Source: G963664225 sp964538065
Lineage (GTDB): Bacteria; Verrucomicrobiota; Verrucomicrobiia; Limisphaerales; UBA1319
Direction: 5' to 3'
Assembly (NCBI GenBank): GCA_964538065.1
Contig: CAZIDG010000013.1
Coordinates: 4,133-68,132, forward strand
Length of the DNA: 64,000 nucleotides
Positions 1 through 9,030 of the stretch are shown here, piece by piece. Numbering within the stretch: position 1 is the first letter of the stretch; each line of letters opens with the position of its first letter. The position numbers and the translations under genes were made by a program. The notes under the pieces are model-generated. The model was not told the DNA's origin and did not search any database. It saw only the letters and a list, made by a program, of their open reading frames with translations.

Positions 1-220
1 TGGCGACCTCTTTCCCAGCCTCGACATTCGAAAGTTGCTTGCGGGTCAGGTCCATCGAAAGCAGTGGATAAAAATAGAGGTAGGCGTCAACACCGATGGC
101 ATGAGCCTCCTCCGGTGTTGGTTTGGCTGGAGGCTGCCCTAAAACAGACGGGTAACCGCTTGCCAGCACGATGGAAGTTATGAGCGCCAATGCCAGTTTC
201 ATGGATGTCTGTGTCTTCAT
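1..220 (-). CDS. DUF1254 family protein, N-terminal part (runs off the window)
   Basis: Reading leftwards from an ATG at 220, the frame stays open to the window edge, so only the first 73 residues are visible. They begin with a signal peptide (Met-Lys start, then a hydrophobic LALALITSIVLASG stretch) and continue into AYLYFYPLLSMDLTRKQL, which matches the opening of DUF1254 proteins (normally followed by DUF1214). Such proteins are usually exported and of unknown function. An internal Met at 202 is an alternative start and would give a more compact signal peptide. The gene lies 43 bases downstream of the barrel protein gene on the same strand, so the two may be co-transcribed. Family call is firm for so short a piece; function is not known. 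Confidence 0.8.
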   Translation of the reverse strand, partial: MKTQTSMKLALALITSIVLASGYPSVLGQPPAKPTPEEAHAIGVDAYLYFYPLLSMDLTRKQLSNVEAGKEVA

Positions 221-263
221 TGTCTGGTTACCATTGAGTTGTTCATGGGGTTGGCTTGAAAAG

Positions 264-1163
264 TCATCTGGGGAACAGGAACGTAAAAGTGAACCGCACA
301 CCCCAATCCGGCCCGCCACTGGGACCCTCGGCGTAATACTTGGCGCCGACGCCGAAGCTGACCGGCAGTTTGCTGATCTTGAACAATTGGCTCACTTGCG
401 CGACGAGTGGCACAGTCCACTGGCTGTTTTGCCAGTCATAGGTGGCCTCGGTTTGCACCCCCATCGTCGTGGATGTCTTGGTGGTGTAGGAAAGGAACGG
501 CTGGAGGAACGTGGCGTTCACATTTGCGCGGCTGCCCTCGCCAGCGACTGACCAGATATGATTCGCCAGCAAGCCGTAGGTCCAGCCCTTCTCCTGCTTG
601 AGCAGCACGGCCGTTGGCCCGAGGCCGAATTTCTCGCTGCCCAGCGCGTCGTCGGTGGCGGTTGGATAAAGCAACACCGGGCCGGCGCCCCAAATCAAGC
701 CGCCGGAGGTCGGCGCCTTGGGCGATAAAAAGAAACTCTGGGTAATGTCGCCCAGGCCGAACTTGTCACTACCCCCCTGGACCGGCGATTCCGCATAGAT
801 GATCGGCATGATGGTGCGCGTGATGAGATTCCAATCCTCACTGATGGAAAACGGGATGACCGGCTGAACGTTGGCGGTGTAACGCATGGCGTTGGCGGAG
901 CCGATGCCGAAGTCCCAGTTGTTTTGAATGGGAATGCTGATGAGGCTGGCGACGGGATTGGAGAGTTTTTTGGCGAGCTCGGCCGCCTTGGCATTCTCAT
1001 CATCGCTCGAGCTGTCCCCGCTGGAGGAGGCAGCGTCGGCGGGCGCGAGGGTGAGCGATGGCGAGAAACCCGGTTGGTTTTGAGCGGTTGCAGTTGACAC
1101 TGCGAGCGTGCAGGCGAATGCGAGGAGGAGACGTTTTGGTTTCATGGTAATGCTGGGGGTCAT
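264..1163 (-). CDS. Outer-membrane transporter-like beta-barrel (phenol MetA-degradation family)
   Basis: The 299-residue product starts with a signal peptide (KPKRLLLAFACTLAVSTATA, Ala-x-Ala cleavage) followed by a low-complexity Ser/Asp stretch. The rest has alternating beta-strand character with GLGDITQSFFLSP and GLLANHIWSV, and ends in a barrel-like TFTFLFPR tail. This is typical of the PF13557 'transporter' family (often labelled phenol MetA degradation-like or neuromedin U). It should sit in the outer membrane; the substrate cannot be told from sequence. A second Met six codons in (1145) is an alternative start that fits the signal peptide better. It is followed 43 bases later by the DUF1254 gene. 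Confidence 0.75.
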   Translation of the reverse strand: MTPSITMKPKRLLLAFACTLAVSTATAQNQPGFSPSLTLAPADAASSSGDSSSDDENAKAAELAKKLSNPVASLISIPIQNNWDFGIGSANAMRYTANVQPVIPFSISEDWNLITRTIMPIIYAESPVQGGSDKFGLGDITQSFFLSPKAPTSGGLIWGAGPVLLYPTATDDALGSEKFGLGPTAVLLKQEKGWTYGLLANHIWSVAGEGSRANVNATFLQPFLSYTTKTSTTMGVQTEATYDWQNSQWTVPLVAQVSQLFKISKLPVSFGVGAKYYAEGPSGGPDWGVRFTFTFLFPR

Positions 1164-1665
1164 GGTTCAGATTCGTGATTTCCCGGCCTGACTGGCTTTA
1201 TTTTTGGGGGGGGCACAAGGGTGTCGGACGGGTGTTCGACGGCGTTGGTGATTGCGTCCAGCAAGGCTTTCGATTCCGGGAACGCAACCCCAAATGCGCC
1301 CGCCCCAGCGTCAGACTCGCTGATTCATTTATGCAGCAGATGGCGGTGGCCCAGATCATGCGGCAATAAGAATTGAACTCTCTGTATTTCGAATACTCCT
1401 TGGGCTTATTCTACTATCGAAATCAAAGCATCACAAGCGTGATTTGCAGATTTGCGCTCTCCGCGTCTCTGAAAACGCCCCCTGTGGGCTCGATTAGGGC
1501 GCTGGCAACGATCAAGTCGCTGAGCCGGGGTTCGATCCTGGACATCCTTCGGCGGGGCGTGGTTCTGCCGGAAGGATGGGCCAACAAAGAGGAGATGCGG
1601 TTGATAGAGGGCGGGAAAGTGCGGTCGGGGATGATCTTGGTCAATCTGCGTTCCGATCTTCGTCC
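1164..1665. other. About 500 bases without a convincing gene
   Basis: Short open frames exist on both strands but none has a recognisable domain, a ribosome site or a sensible start. A stretch at about 1336-1361 resembles 1695-1720 (both contain a variant of the sequence around the toxin start), hinting at decayed duplicated material. Probably degenerate DNA downstream of the broken toxin gene. Confidence 0.5.
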
Positions 1666-1716
1666 TCAATAACCTTCAGATAAGGCGGGCGACAGATGGG
1701 CGTCCACCCAAATCAT
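1666..1716 (-). pseudogene. Truncated DUF5615 (PIN-like) toxin stub
   Basis: The ATG at 1716 overlaps the stop codon of the DUF433 antitoxin gene (ATGA), exactly the arrangement of intact DUF433-DUF5615 pairs. It encodes MIWVDAHLSPALSEGY and then a stop. MIWVDAHLSPAL is the conserved N-terminus of DUF5615 nucleases, including the first acidic active-site residue. The remaining roughly 100 residues are absent, and I could not find them in any frame downstream. Read as a broken toxin. Confidence 0.65.
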
Positions 1717-1943
1717 GCGGGAGCCAGGACGGGATGGTTGAGCTTGCGGCTGGCGTACTGGAGGCAGGCTTGAATGTCTTCGGCCTCAAGGTCCGGCAAC
1801 TCCTCCAGAACCTGTTCGGGGGTCAATCCGTGTCCCAACAAGTCCAGCACGTCAATGACACGGATGCGCATGCCCCTGATGCAAGGGCGGCCGCCGCACT
1901 GCTCCGGATCAATCGTAATTCGATTCACATCAGTATTGTACAT
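1713..1943 (-). CDS. DUF433 antitoxin
   Basis: The 76-residue protein is full length for DUF433, a winged-helix-like antitoxin family. Diagnostic segments are ITIDPEQCGGRPCIRGMRIRV (first half) and DLLGHGLTPEQVLEELPDLE, followed by the usual ACLQYA helix. In intact systems it neutralises a DUF5615 PIN-like toxin encoded by the next, overlapping gene. Here that gene is cut to 16 residues, so the antitoxin appears to be an orphan. It may still repress its own promoter or protect against related toxins elsewhere; that is inference. Confidence 0.88.
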   Translation of the reverse strand: MYNTDVNRITIDPEQCGGRPCIRGMRIRVIDVLDLLGHGLTPEQVLEELPDLEAEDIQACLQYASRKLNHPVLAPA

Positions 1944-2116
1944 CTTTAAAGCCGGGCTTGCATATCCAAATTAGCGAGTCCCTTCAGGAGGAGGTAAACC
2001 AGCCAGGGGAAGCTGCACCTGGGCGCTTTTCCCGGCCTTTCATCCCTTGCGGAAGGTTTCGATCATGCGCCCGGGGATGGCTGGTCAGTAAAATGAAGCT
2101 TGTTCTCCACCAGTTA

Positions 2117-3355
2117 ATGGAGTATAAACGCGTTGTGAGGCAACAGACGCAACGTCGGTGCCGAATGCCACATGCGCTGCACTTTTTATCCTGGGTGTTT
2201 GGAGCGCTTTGGAGTCTGCTTCTCTTGCCTTCGTGCGCATCCGAGCCCCCCGTTCAGCCCAAACTGCCCGTGTCCGCCGCCTTCAACAAGGACGCCGGGT
2301 GCCCAGGCCCGCTGGTGGTCATGGTGGGGCTGCGGAGCGGCGAGAAACTGCCCTTTCTATTGGACACCGGGGCCCCGGTCACCAGCCTCGACAAGTCCCT
2401 GGTGCCAAGGCTGGGAAAACGGCTTTGCTCGGTCACTGCAGTCAATTTCGGTGACGAGTACGAAGTGGATGTGTATGCAGCGCCGCAGCTTTACATGGGC
2501 TCAGTGCCCCTGGCCATGATCGGCACCAATGTGGTGGTGTATGACCTAAGCCGGGCATGGGGCTCGAAAGGCCCCCGTCCCTACGTTGGGATTCTCGGGA
2601 TGCATGTCCTCCTGAACTACTGCATCCAACTGGACTTCACCGCGCATCGCATGCGCTTCCTCCCCAACACCGTTTCGGATAAACGTGCCTGGGGCACGCC
2701 GTTTCCCCTGGTCGGCCTGGGTGATGGCTGTGTCGTTATCGAGCAAAACGCCCTGGGCGTCGCTGGCCCGCCCTCGCTCATTGACACGGGCTACCGCTCC
2801 GATGGATTTCTGATGCCCGAGCTCTTTCATTGCTGGACCAACCAGGCGACGCTTGCCCAGCCTGGCCAGGCGCGTTTCCCAGACGCCCGGCTTGGGGGTG
2901 AATCCTACCCCGACGCCCTCCTGAGGGCCGAGTCCTTTATCACTGGCGAGCCGCCACGCCAGTTCAACGGGATCGGTCTCCGTCTCCTGGCGCGGCACCT
3001 GGTCACCTTTGATTTCCCTCATCAAACCATGTATCTCAAGAGAACCCGCCTGGGCCCTTTGGTGGATAAGGCGTCCCAATCGGTGGCAAATGACGCAGGC
3101 AGGCATCTGGATCGCTTGAGGAAAAGGGGGCAGCTTCCCGGTTGGTCCAGGAAGGATGAGTTCGCCAACGCCACGGAGACCATTCAGCTTTACTATCCGA
3201 ACGCGGTTCTTTTTAAAAATGTGCGCAAGAAGGGGGACGCCTCGCTCTACCACTACGAGTTTTCCCGTGCCGCTCAGGACCAGCCGTGGACCCTGCAGAA
3301 GGCCTGGAGAACGGATCAGCATGCCGCTACGCTCGAAGAATACCCTGTCCGTTAG
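2117..3355 (+). CDS. Retropepsin-like aspartyl protease lipoprotein
   Basis: With the start at 2117 the product has 412 residues. A basic N-region (EYKRVVRQQTQRR) is followed by a hydrophobic run and LLPSC, a good lipobox, so the protein is probably lipid-anchored in the periplasm. Two copies of an aspartyl-protease active-site motif are visible: LLDTGAP (Asp about 83) and LIDTGYR (Asp about 223), as in pepsin/retropepsin folds. The frame is open upstream to 1958, and 2093 or 2165 are other possible starts; none has a strong Shine-Dalgarno sequence. The region after residue 300 has no known domain. It stands alone, with no obvious operon partner. Confidence 0.65.
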   Translation: MEYKRVVRQQTQRRCRMPHALHFLSWVFGALWSLLLLPSCASEPPVQPKLPVSAAFNKDAGCPGPLVVMVGLRSGEKLPFLLDTGAPVTSLDKSLVPRLGKRLCSVTAVNFGDEYEVDVYAAPQLYMGSVPLAMIGTNVVVYDLSRAWGSKGPRPYVGILGMHVLLNYCIQLDFTAHRMRFLPNTVSDKRAWGTPFPLVGLGDGCVVIEQNALGVAGPPSLIDTGYRSDGFLMPELFHCWTNQATLAQPGQARFPDARLGGESYPDALLRAESFITGEPPRQFNGIGLRLLARHLVTFDFPHQTMYLKRTRLGPLVDKASQSVANDAGRHLDRLRKRGQLPGWSRKDEFANATETIQLYYPNAVLFKNVRKKGDASLYHYEFSRAAQDQPWTLQKAWRTDQHAATLEEYPVR

Positions 3356-3570
3356 TTCCAACATCCTCAGCTTGAAGGCCTCCTGCGGTTAATCCGTCCT
3401 GGCCCCGTTCACAAGAGCGGGCCCGTTTGGACGGGGCGTTTGGGCTCCAGGGCCACTTCACGAGGTGAAATCCTCCAAAAGGGGACATTTCCAAAGAGTT
3501 ATGGCAGCAGCGATTGGCAAAGGGGCTTTGACCCTGGAGGCGGAATCACGTAGCGTGCTGGCATTGGTTC

Positions 3571-6183
3571 ATGAAAGAGTTAAGTAAGACAACAGCCGGC
3601 AAAGTCAGCGCCTCAAGAACTCAGACCCGTGTGGACGAGCCCACGGGTGCCCGGGCCTCGGCCGCCTCCCTGGGCCTGGAACTGCTTTCGCCCGCGGGAG
3701 ACTGGGAATGCGCCCACGCCGCCGTGGAGAACGGGGCGGACGCCATTTATTTCGGTTTGGAGAAATTCAACGCCCGCATGCGCGCGCAGAATTTCACCGT
3801 CGCTGACCTGCCGCCGCTCATGGCGTACCTGCATCAGCGCGGGGTCAAGGGCTATGTCACGTTCAACACCCTCGTGTTTGACGACGAGCTGGCCGAGGCC
3901 GAGACCTATCTCAAGGCCATCATCGGCGCCGGTGTGGACGCCGCCATCGTCCAGGATGCCGGCATCTGCCGCATGATCCGGGCGTTGTCTCCCGATTTCC
4001 CCATCCATGCCTCGACCCAGATGACCATCAGCAACGCGGGTGGCCTGACCATGGCCCGCCAGTTGGGCTGCCGCCTGGTGGCGCTGGCCCGGGAGTGTTC
4101 GATCCACGAGATCGAACAGATGCGCCAGGAGTCTGCCGCGGCGCAAAAGCCAGAGACTCCGCCGGTCGATTTGGAGGTGTTTATCCATGGCGCCCTGTGC
4201 GTTTCCTATTCCGGCCAATGCCTGACCAGTGAGGCCCTGGGGGGGCGTTCCGCGAATCGCGGCGTGTGCGCCCAGGCGTGTCGGCTCCCGTATGAACTGA
4301 TTGTGGATGGACGCACCCTTGAGCTGGGGGATCGTCGGTATCTCTTAAGCCCCAAGGACTTGGCGGGTCTCGCAGAGCTGCCTGCCCTGATTCGCGCCGG
4401 TGTGAAGGTGTTCAAAATCGAAGGCCGCCTCAAGAGCCCCGAGTATGTGGCCAACATGACGCGGATTTACCGCGAGGCCATCGACCAGGTGGTGGACGCC
4501 ATGGGCCAGCCCCAGGGCGATTCTGCGGGCGAGCAGGTGGCCAGCCGCCTTCAGCGCGAGCACCAGTATGAGATGGAGATGGCCTTTTCCCGCGGGCTCT
4601 ATACGGGTTGGCTGCACGGGGTCAACAACCGGGAACTGGTCCATGCGCGTTTCCCCAAGAAACGCGGTGTGTATCTGGGACGGGTCATTCGCATCTACGG
4701 GGGGAATGTCGTGGTGGCCCTGGAAGGCCAGGTCAAACCCGGGGATGGTTTGGTGTTTGATGCCGGGCGTCCGGACATGAAAGAGGAGGGGGGGCGCGTC
4801 TATGAGGTCACGCCTCGCGGCTCTGAAACGGTGCTTGGCTTTGGGATGGGCGACCTCGATCTCGCCCGCATCCATCCTGGCGATCGTTTGTGGAAAACCA
4901 GCGATCCCGCCCTGGAAAAGAAGTGGCGGCAGTCCTTTGACCAGCCCGCCCACCCCTTCCAGCGCCCGGTGCGCATGCACGTTGCCGGGGCCGAAGGCGC
5001 CCCCATGGTTTTGAAGATTCAGGACGATTTTGGGCACGAGGTGGTTGTCCAATCCTCCCGTCCCCTGGAACGCGCTCAAAAGCAGCCCCTGACCCCGGAG
5101 CGGTTGCGCGAGCAGTTGGGCCGCCTGGGCGGCACGTGTTACATGCTGGGCGACTTGGATTGTGCCTTGCAGGGAGCGGTGATTGTGCCGATCAGTGAAC
5201 TCAACCGGATGCGGCGCGAGGCGGTGGAGTTGCTGGACAAGGCGAGGTCGCTTCCCCTTCGATGGACGCTGAACGCACCGTCGGGTGTGACGGCAGCCCA
5301 AAGGACCCCGTCGGTTGGCGATGCCGCGGCCCATGAACCACCCCAGTTGGTCGTGCTGGTGCGCACCCTGGTGCAGTTGGAAGCCGCGTTGTCCTGCGGT
5401 TCCAAGGTTGTTTATTGCGATTTTGAGGAGCTGCGCCGTTACCCGGATGCGGTCAAGATGGTGGCCGAGTCATGTTCCTGCCAGGGGGAAAGACCCAAAT
5501 TGTTTGTGGCCCCGCCGCGCATTCACAAGCCGGGCGATGAATGGATGCTCCGCCAGGTGGCCGAATGCGGCGCCGATGGCATTCTGGTCCGGAATTTCGA
5601 GCACCTGGAGCGTTTCAAGGGGCAACCCATGGTGGGCGATTACTCGCTCAATATTGCCAACCACATGGCCGCGGATTTCTTTGTGCGCCAATGCGGTTTG
5701 GCGCGTGTCACGCCCTCGTTTGACCTTGATGGGCCTCAGCTTGAGGCCCTGCTGCGGGCGGCCCCGGCATCGTGGTTCGAGGTTTCCATCCACCATCACA
5801 TGCCCATGTTCCACATGGAGCATTGCGTGTTCTGCGCATTTCTTTCCGAGGGAACGGATTACACGAACTGCGGGCGGCCCTGCGAGAAACATGATGTCCA
5901 ATTGCGTGACCGCGTCGGGGCCCGGCATCCCTTGAAGGCCGATGCGGGCTGTCGCAACACCGTGTTTCATGCCCGTCCCCAGACCGGGGCCCGTCACGCT
6001 GACCGTTTGCGGGCCATGGGCGTGCGCTGGTTCCGGGTGGAGATGCTCGATGAGAATCGGGAACAGACCGTCAAGACCCTGGCGAACTATCGCGCCCTGC
6101 TGCGGGGTGAGCTTGCGCCGGAACAGCTCGGGCGCGAGTTGAACTGCCTTGACCAGCTCGGGATCACCAAGGGACCGGAGTAG
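3571..6183 (+). CDS. U32 family peptidase / RlhA-like protein (long form with DUF3656-type C-terminal half)
   Basis: The N-terminal half has the U32 TIM-barrel signature: LELLSPAGDWECAHAAVENG with GADAIYFGLEKFNARMRA, the ARECSIHEI segment and four cysteines (210, 217, 233, 237) in the CVSYSGQC and VCAQAC motifs. Related proteins include YhbU and RlhA, the latter hydroxylating C2501 of 23S rRNA. At 870 residues this is a long version. A second half (about 600-840) carries another cysteine set (752, 755, 767, 771; CVFC...CGRPC) and a conserved DAGCRNTVFHARPQTGA segment. An rRNA hydroxylase role is more likely than proteolysis, but this is by family. No good ribosome site precedes the ATG. Confidence 0.85.
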   Translation: MKELSKTTAGKVSASRTQTRVDEPTGARASAASLGLELLSPAGDWECAHAAVENGADAIYFGLEKFNARMRAQNFTVADLPPLMAYLHQRGVKGYVTFNTLVFDDELAEAETYLKAIIGAGVDAAIVQDAGICRMIRALSPDFPIHASTQMTISNAGGLTMARQLGCRLVALARECSIHEIEQMRQESAAAQKPETPPVDLEVFIHGALCVSYSGQCLTSEALGGRSANRGVCAQACRLPYELIVDGRTLELGDRRYLLSPKDLAGLAELPALIRAGVKVFKIEGRLKSPEYVANMTRIYREAIDQVVDAMGQPQGDSAGEQVASRLQREHQYEMEMAFSRGLYTGWLHGVNNRELVHARFPKKRGVYLGRVIRIYGGNVVVALEGQVKPGDGLVFDAGRPDMKEEGGRVYEVTPRGSETVLGFGMGDLDLARIHPGDRLWKTSDPALEKKWRQSFDQPAHPFQRPVRMHVAGAEGAPMVLKIQDDFGHEVVVQSSRPLERAQKQPLTPERLREQLGRLGGTCYMLGDLDCALQGAVIVPISELNRMRREAVELLDKARSLPLRWTLNAPSGVTAAQRTPSVGDAAAHEPPQLVVLVRTLVQLEAALSCGSKVVYCDFEELRRYPDAVKMVAESCSCQGERPKLFVAPPRIHKPGDEWMLRQVAECGADGILVRNFEHLERFKGQPMVGDYSLNIANHMAADFFVRQCGLARVTPSFDLDGPQLEALLRAAPASWFEVSIHHHMPMFHMEHCVFCAFLSEGTDYTNCGRPCEKHDVQLRDRVGARHPLKADAGCRNTVFHARPQTGARHADRLRAMGVRWFRVEMLDENREQTVKTLANYRALLRGELAPEQLGRELNCLDQLGITKGPE

Positions 6184-6190
6184 GGGGCGT

Positions 6191-7219
6191 TCACCACGGG
6201 GCGGAAGCGCGTTGAAGACGGTCGGCCACGGCCTGCCAGGCCGATGCCTCCGGAGGCGCCTCCACCACAATGCACTCCGCTCCCATCTCATCGCAGCGGT
6301 GCAGCTCGGCGTAAAGCGCCCGCGCAAACGAGGCGGGATCGTGGGCAAGCCGGCAGATGTTGGCGCAACCGCTGGCAATGGGGACGCTGGTGTGCACCAA
6401 CACATGGGTCTTCTGAGGCGCCATGCCCTGCGAGGCCAGCAGACGCTGGAGTTCCTCCGCGCTTTGCCATTTCAACACCACCAGGCGCGCCCGTGGCGAA
6501 TAGTGTTTCTTGAGCATGCCCGGGCTTTTGAGGGCGCCCGTCCCGGTGCCCGCCTGCGTGGCGAGCTGGCCCGTGATGGCCTTGATGGATTCGGCATGGA
6601 TCATGCCCGGACGCAATATCCGGGGCGGTGTCTGGGTCAGGTCCAGCACGGTGGATTCCACGCCCACCTGGGCGGGGCCGCCATCGAGGATCAGTCGGAT
6701 CCGCTTGCCCAGGTCCTTGGCGACATGGGCGGCAGTAGTCGGTGAAATGCGGTTCGATAGGTTGGCGCTGGGGGCCGCCAGGGGGAAACCGCACGCCTGG
6801 ATGACCTTCTGCATCACCGGATGGCTCGGCCAGCGAATCCCCACTGTATCCCCTCCTGCCGTGACCCGGTCGGGGATCAAGGCGGACCGTTTCATCACCA
6901 TCGTCAACGGCCCCGGCCAGAATGCGCGTGCCAGGGCGTCTGCCATTGCGGGCCAATGACTTACACATTGGTGTGCCATTTCAAATGAGGCCACATGCAC
7001 GATGATGGGATTATTGGAAGGACGTCCCTTGGCGGTATATATTTGTTCGACGGCCTGGGCGTTTAAGGCGTTGGCCGCCAAACCATAAACGGTCTCGGTG
7101 GGGAGGGCGACCAATGCGCCCTCGCGTAACAACGCCGCTGCCCTGGCCACGGCCTCCTGGAGCGAGGCCGGGTTGCCGGTCGCCAATACTTCGGCTATTG
7201 CTGGTGTCAATTTCGACAT
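6191..7219 (-). CDS. tsaC: Threonylcarbamoyl-AMP synthase (Sua5/TsaC, long Sua5 form)
   Basis: The enzyme makes threonylcarbamoyl-AMP from threonine, bicarbonate and ATP, the first step of t6A37 tRNA modification. The YrdC domain is clear: ALPTETVYGLAANA, the AKGRPSNNP loop that binds ATP, FWPGPLT and the PSANLS motif. At 342 residues it is the Sua5 type, with the extra C-terminal Sua5 domain (about 215-340), rather than the 190-residue TsaC. I chose the Met at 7219 (MSKLTPAIAEV); the frame is open to 7285 but the extra residues look unrelated. It is divergent from trpD and convergent with the U32 gene, whose stop lies 7 bases away. Confidence 0.93.
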   Translation of the reverse strand: MSKLTPAIAEVLATGNPASLQEAVARAAALLREGALVALPTETVYGLAANALNAQAVEQIYTAKGRPSNNPIIVHVASFEMAHQCVSHWPAMADALARAFWPGPLTMVMKRSALIPDRVTAGGDTVGIRWPSHPVMQKVIQACGFPLAAPSANLSNRISPTTAAHVAKDLGKRIRLILDGGPAQVGVESTVLDLTQTPPRILRPGMIHAESIKAITGQLATQAGTGTGALKSPGMLKKHYSPRARLVVLKWQSAEELQRLLASQGMAPQKTHVLVHTSVPIASGCANICRLAHDPASFARALYAELHRCDEMGAECIVVEAPPEASAWQAVADRLQRASAPW

Positions 7220-7270
7220 GACGCCCCACTTGTAAGACTTGGGGAGTGGGCAATCAAGTGTTGGAATGAA

Positions 7271-7298
7271 GTGACAACATGCCAAAGGCCCTTATAAT
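7271..7298 (+). promoter_or_regulatory. Sigma-70-like promoter for trpD, very close to the start codon
   Basis: GTGACA (7271-7276) and TATAAT (7293-7298) are separated by 16 bases, a near-consensus -35/-10 pair. Transcription would start at about 7304-7306, only a few bases before the ATG at 7308, predicting a leaderless or nearly leaderless mRNA. No Shine-Dalgarno sequence is present before the gene, which agrees. Confidence 0.55.
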
Positions 7299-7307
7299 TT
7301 GCGTGCA

Positions 7308-8357
7308 ATGCAACAATGGATCCAACAAGTCGAATCGGGTGTCGAATTGACTGAGGCCCAGGTGGTTGAAGTCGTCGATGCCCTGGTGGCCGATGAGGTG
7401 TCGGTGGAACATAAGGGGATGTTTCTGACCGCCCTGGCCCGGAAGGGCGAAACCGTGGCCGAGATTGCTGCATTCGTTAAAGCCTTGTGCGACAAGAGTA
7501 TCCGTCCAAGGCTGGACCCCCGTGTGTCGTCGGGCATCGTCATCGATGTCTGCGGTACGGGCGGGGATCACTTTAACACGTTTAACATATCGACGACCGT
7601 GGCGATCATCGTGGCTGCGGCAGGGGTTCCCGTGGCCAAACACGGCAACCGCGCCGTCACGTCGCAGTCGGGGAGTGCGGATGTCCTGGAGGCCCTGGGG
7701 ATCCGGACCGATCTGAGCCCTGAGGAGGTGGGGCAATGGCTTGTCAGGCACAACTTTGCATTTCTGTTTGCGCCTCTGTTTCATCCGGCGTTCAAAAACA
7801 TTGCTCCGGCCCGCAAATGGTGCGCCCAAAAGGGACAACGCACGGTGTTCAACTACCTGGGGCCGCTCCTGAATCCTGTCCGGCCCGCCCTGCAGCTCAT
7901 TGGTGTTCCCAATCCCAAAATGTGCGAACCCATCGCCCAGGTGCTTCAGTTGATTGGCGTGCGCAGGGCGATGGTGGTGTCCGGTCAGGTGGGGGACCGC
8001 TTTTTGGATGAGCTGTCCATCCTGGGGGATAATACGATTGCGGAATTCCAAAAGGAGCGGGGGATTCAGTTAACCAACGTTCCGTTGCGGGAGTTGAACA
8101 TCCCCCCGGCCGATCTGGGCTCATTGACAGGCGGAGACAAGGTGGTCAATGCAGGCATCATCCGCGCGATCCTCGCCGGTCAGGAGACGGGGGCCAGGAG
8201 GAACGCGGTCCTGCTCAATGCGGGCGCGGCCTTGTGCGTGGCGGGGATGGCGCAGACGTTGACCCAGGGATGGGATCTGGCTGCAGAATTGATCGACTCG
8301 GGCCGCGCCACGGCCAAGCTGGAGGAACTGGCAGCCGCTTCCAGCGCGCATGAATGA
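7308..8357 (+). CDS. trpD: Anthranilate phosphoribosyltransferase
   Basis: TrpD transfers the phosphoribosyl group from PRPP to anthranilate in tryptophan synthesis. The 349-residue product is of normal length. Visible motifs are the glycine-rich DVCGTGGDHFNTFNIS loop, KHGNRAVTSQSGSADVLEALG for PRPP and substrate binding, and the NYLGPLLNP segment. A TTG three codons upstream (7299) is a possible start, but it would lie inside or beside the -10 element, so the ATG is preferred. The gene is not next to other trp genes. A consensus promoter lies immediately upstream. Confidence 0.95.
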   Translation: MQQWIQQVESGVELTEAQVVEVVDALVADEVSVEHKGMFLTALARKGETVAEIAAFVKALCDKSIRPRLDPRVSSGIVIDVCGTGGDHFNTFNISTTVAIIVAAAGVPVAKHGNRAVTSQSGSADVLEALGIRTDLSPEEVGQWLVRHNFAFLFAPLFHPAFKNIAPARKWCAQKGQRTVFNYLGPLLNPVRPALQLIGVPNPKMCEPIAQVLQLIGVRRAMVVSGQVGDRFLDELSILGDNTIAEFQKERGIQLTNVPLRELNIPPADLGSLTGGDKVVNAGIIRAILAGQETGARRNAVLLNAGAALCVAGMAQTLTQGWDLAAELIDSGRATAKLEELAAASSAHE

Positions 8358-8409
8358 GGATGCGCTCTGGCCGCAGGCAGGGGGCGTGAGTGTTTGTTTC
8401 TGCTGACCC

Positions 8410-8937
8410 TTACGGCTGGACAAAGTCGTGTTCTTCCTTGCGCACGACAAGCACAGGGCAGGGGGAATGCCGCACCACACGCTCCACGGTGCTGCCCAGC
8501 AGCACATGGGTCAGGCTCGAATGACCGTGTGTGGCGATGATGATCAGATCGGCATGTTCATCCCGGGCGGCCTGGGTGATTTCAGCATAGGGTCGCCCGC
8601 AGGTGATCAGCGTCTTGCAGGCGTCTGGCATGCCAAAGTGAACCTTCACCAGGTCTTCCATCTGCTTGCGCGCGCTCTCACGAAGGTCGGCTTCGATCTG
8701 GCTCAACTCAGCCGCGCCAAACTCCGAACCCGCAAAGCTGAACTCGACCACATGGATGAGGGTCAACCCTGACTTGAACTGGCTTGCGAAGGCGATGCCG
8801 TAGCGCAGGGCCTTGAGGGATGAGGGTGAGAAATCGATCGGGATCAGGATTTTGCACAGTTGAATGACGGGCGTTTGCAGGGTGGGAACGGCGCTGGGCG
8901 TCTGGCTCGCATTGGGAGTTGCATTTGGATCACTCAT
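8410..8937 (-). CDS. Universal stress protein, UspA family
   Basis: A single Usp domain of about 145 residues follows a 28-residue Pro/Thr/Asn-rich leader. Typical features are KILIPIDFSPSSLKAL at the start of the fold, LIIIATHGHSSLTHVLLGST (nucleotide-binding loop, with one expected glycine replaced by serine) and CPVLVVRKEE at the end. Usp proteins bind ATP or AMP and help cells survive stress. The start at 8937 has a good GAGG ribosome site seven to ten bases upstream, which decides it over in-frame upstream codons. It is convergent with trpD. Confidence 0.9.
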   Translation of the reverse strand: MSDPNATPNASQTPSAVPTLQTPVIQLCKILIPIDFSPSSLKALRYGIAFASQFKSGLTLIHVVEFSFAGSEFGAAELSQIEADLRESARKQMEDLVKVHFGMPDACKTLITCGRPYAEITQAARDEHADLIIIATHGHSSLTHVLLGSTVERVVRHSPCPVLVVRKEEHDFVQP

Positions 8938-9030
8938 GTTTACCTCGCTTTCCGTCAGCCTTGACCGCCTCCTCAAGCGATTTCGGCCTTGGCTCTTTAC
9001 ACCTTTAGTATAGCCATAAAACCACCCTCT

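Noticed and set aside
1373..1672. 99-codon frame as a gene between the barrel protein and DUF433
   Set aside because: No recognisable family, no ribosome site, and it overlaps equally plausible frames on the other strand.
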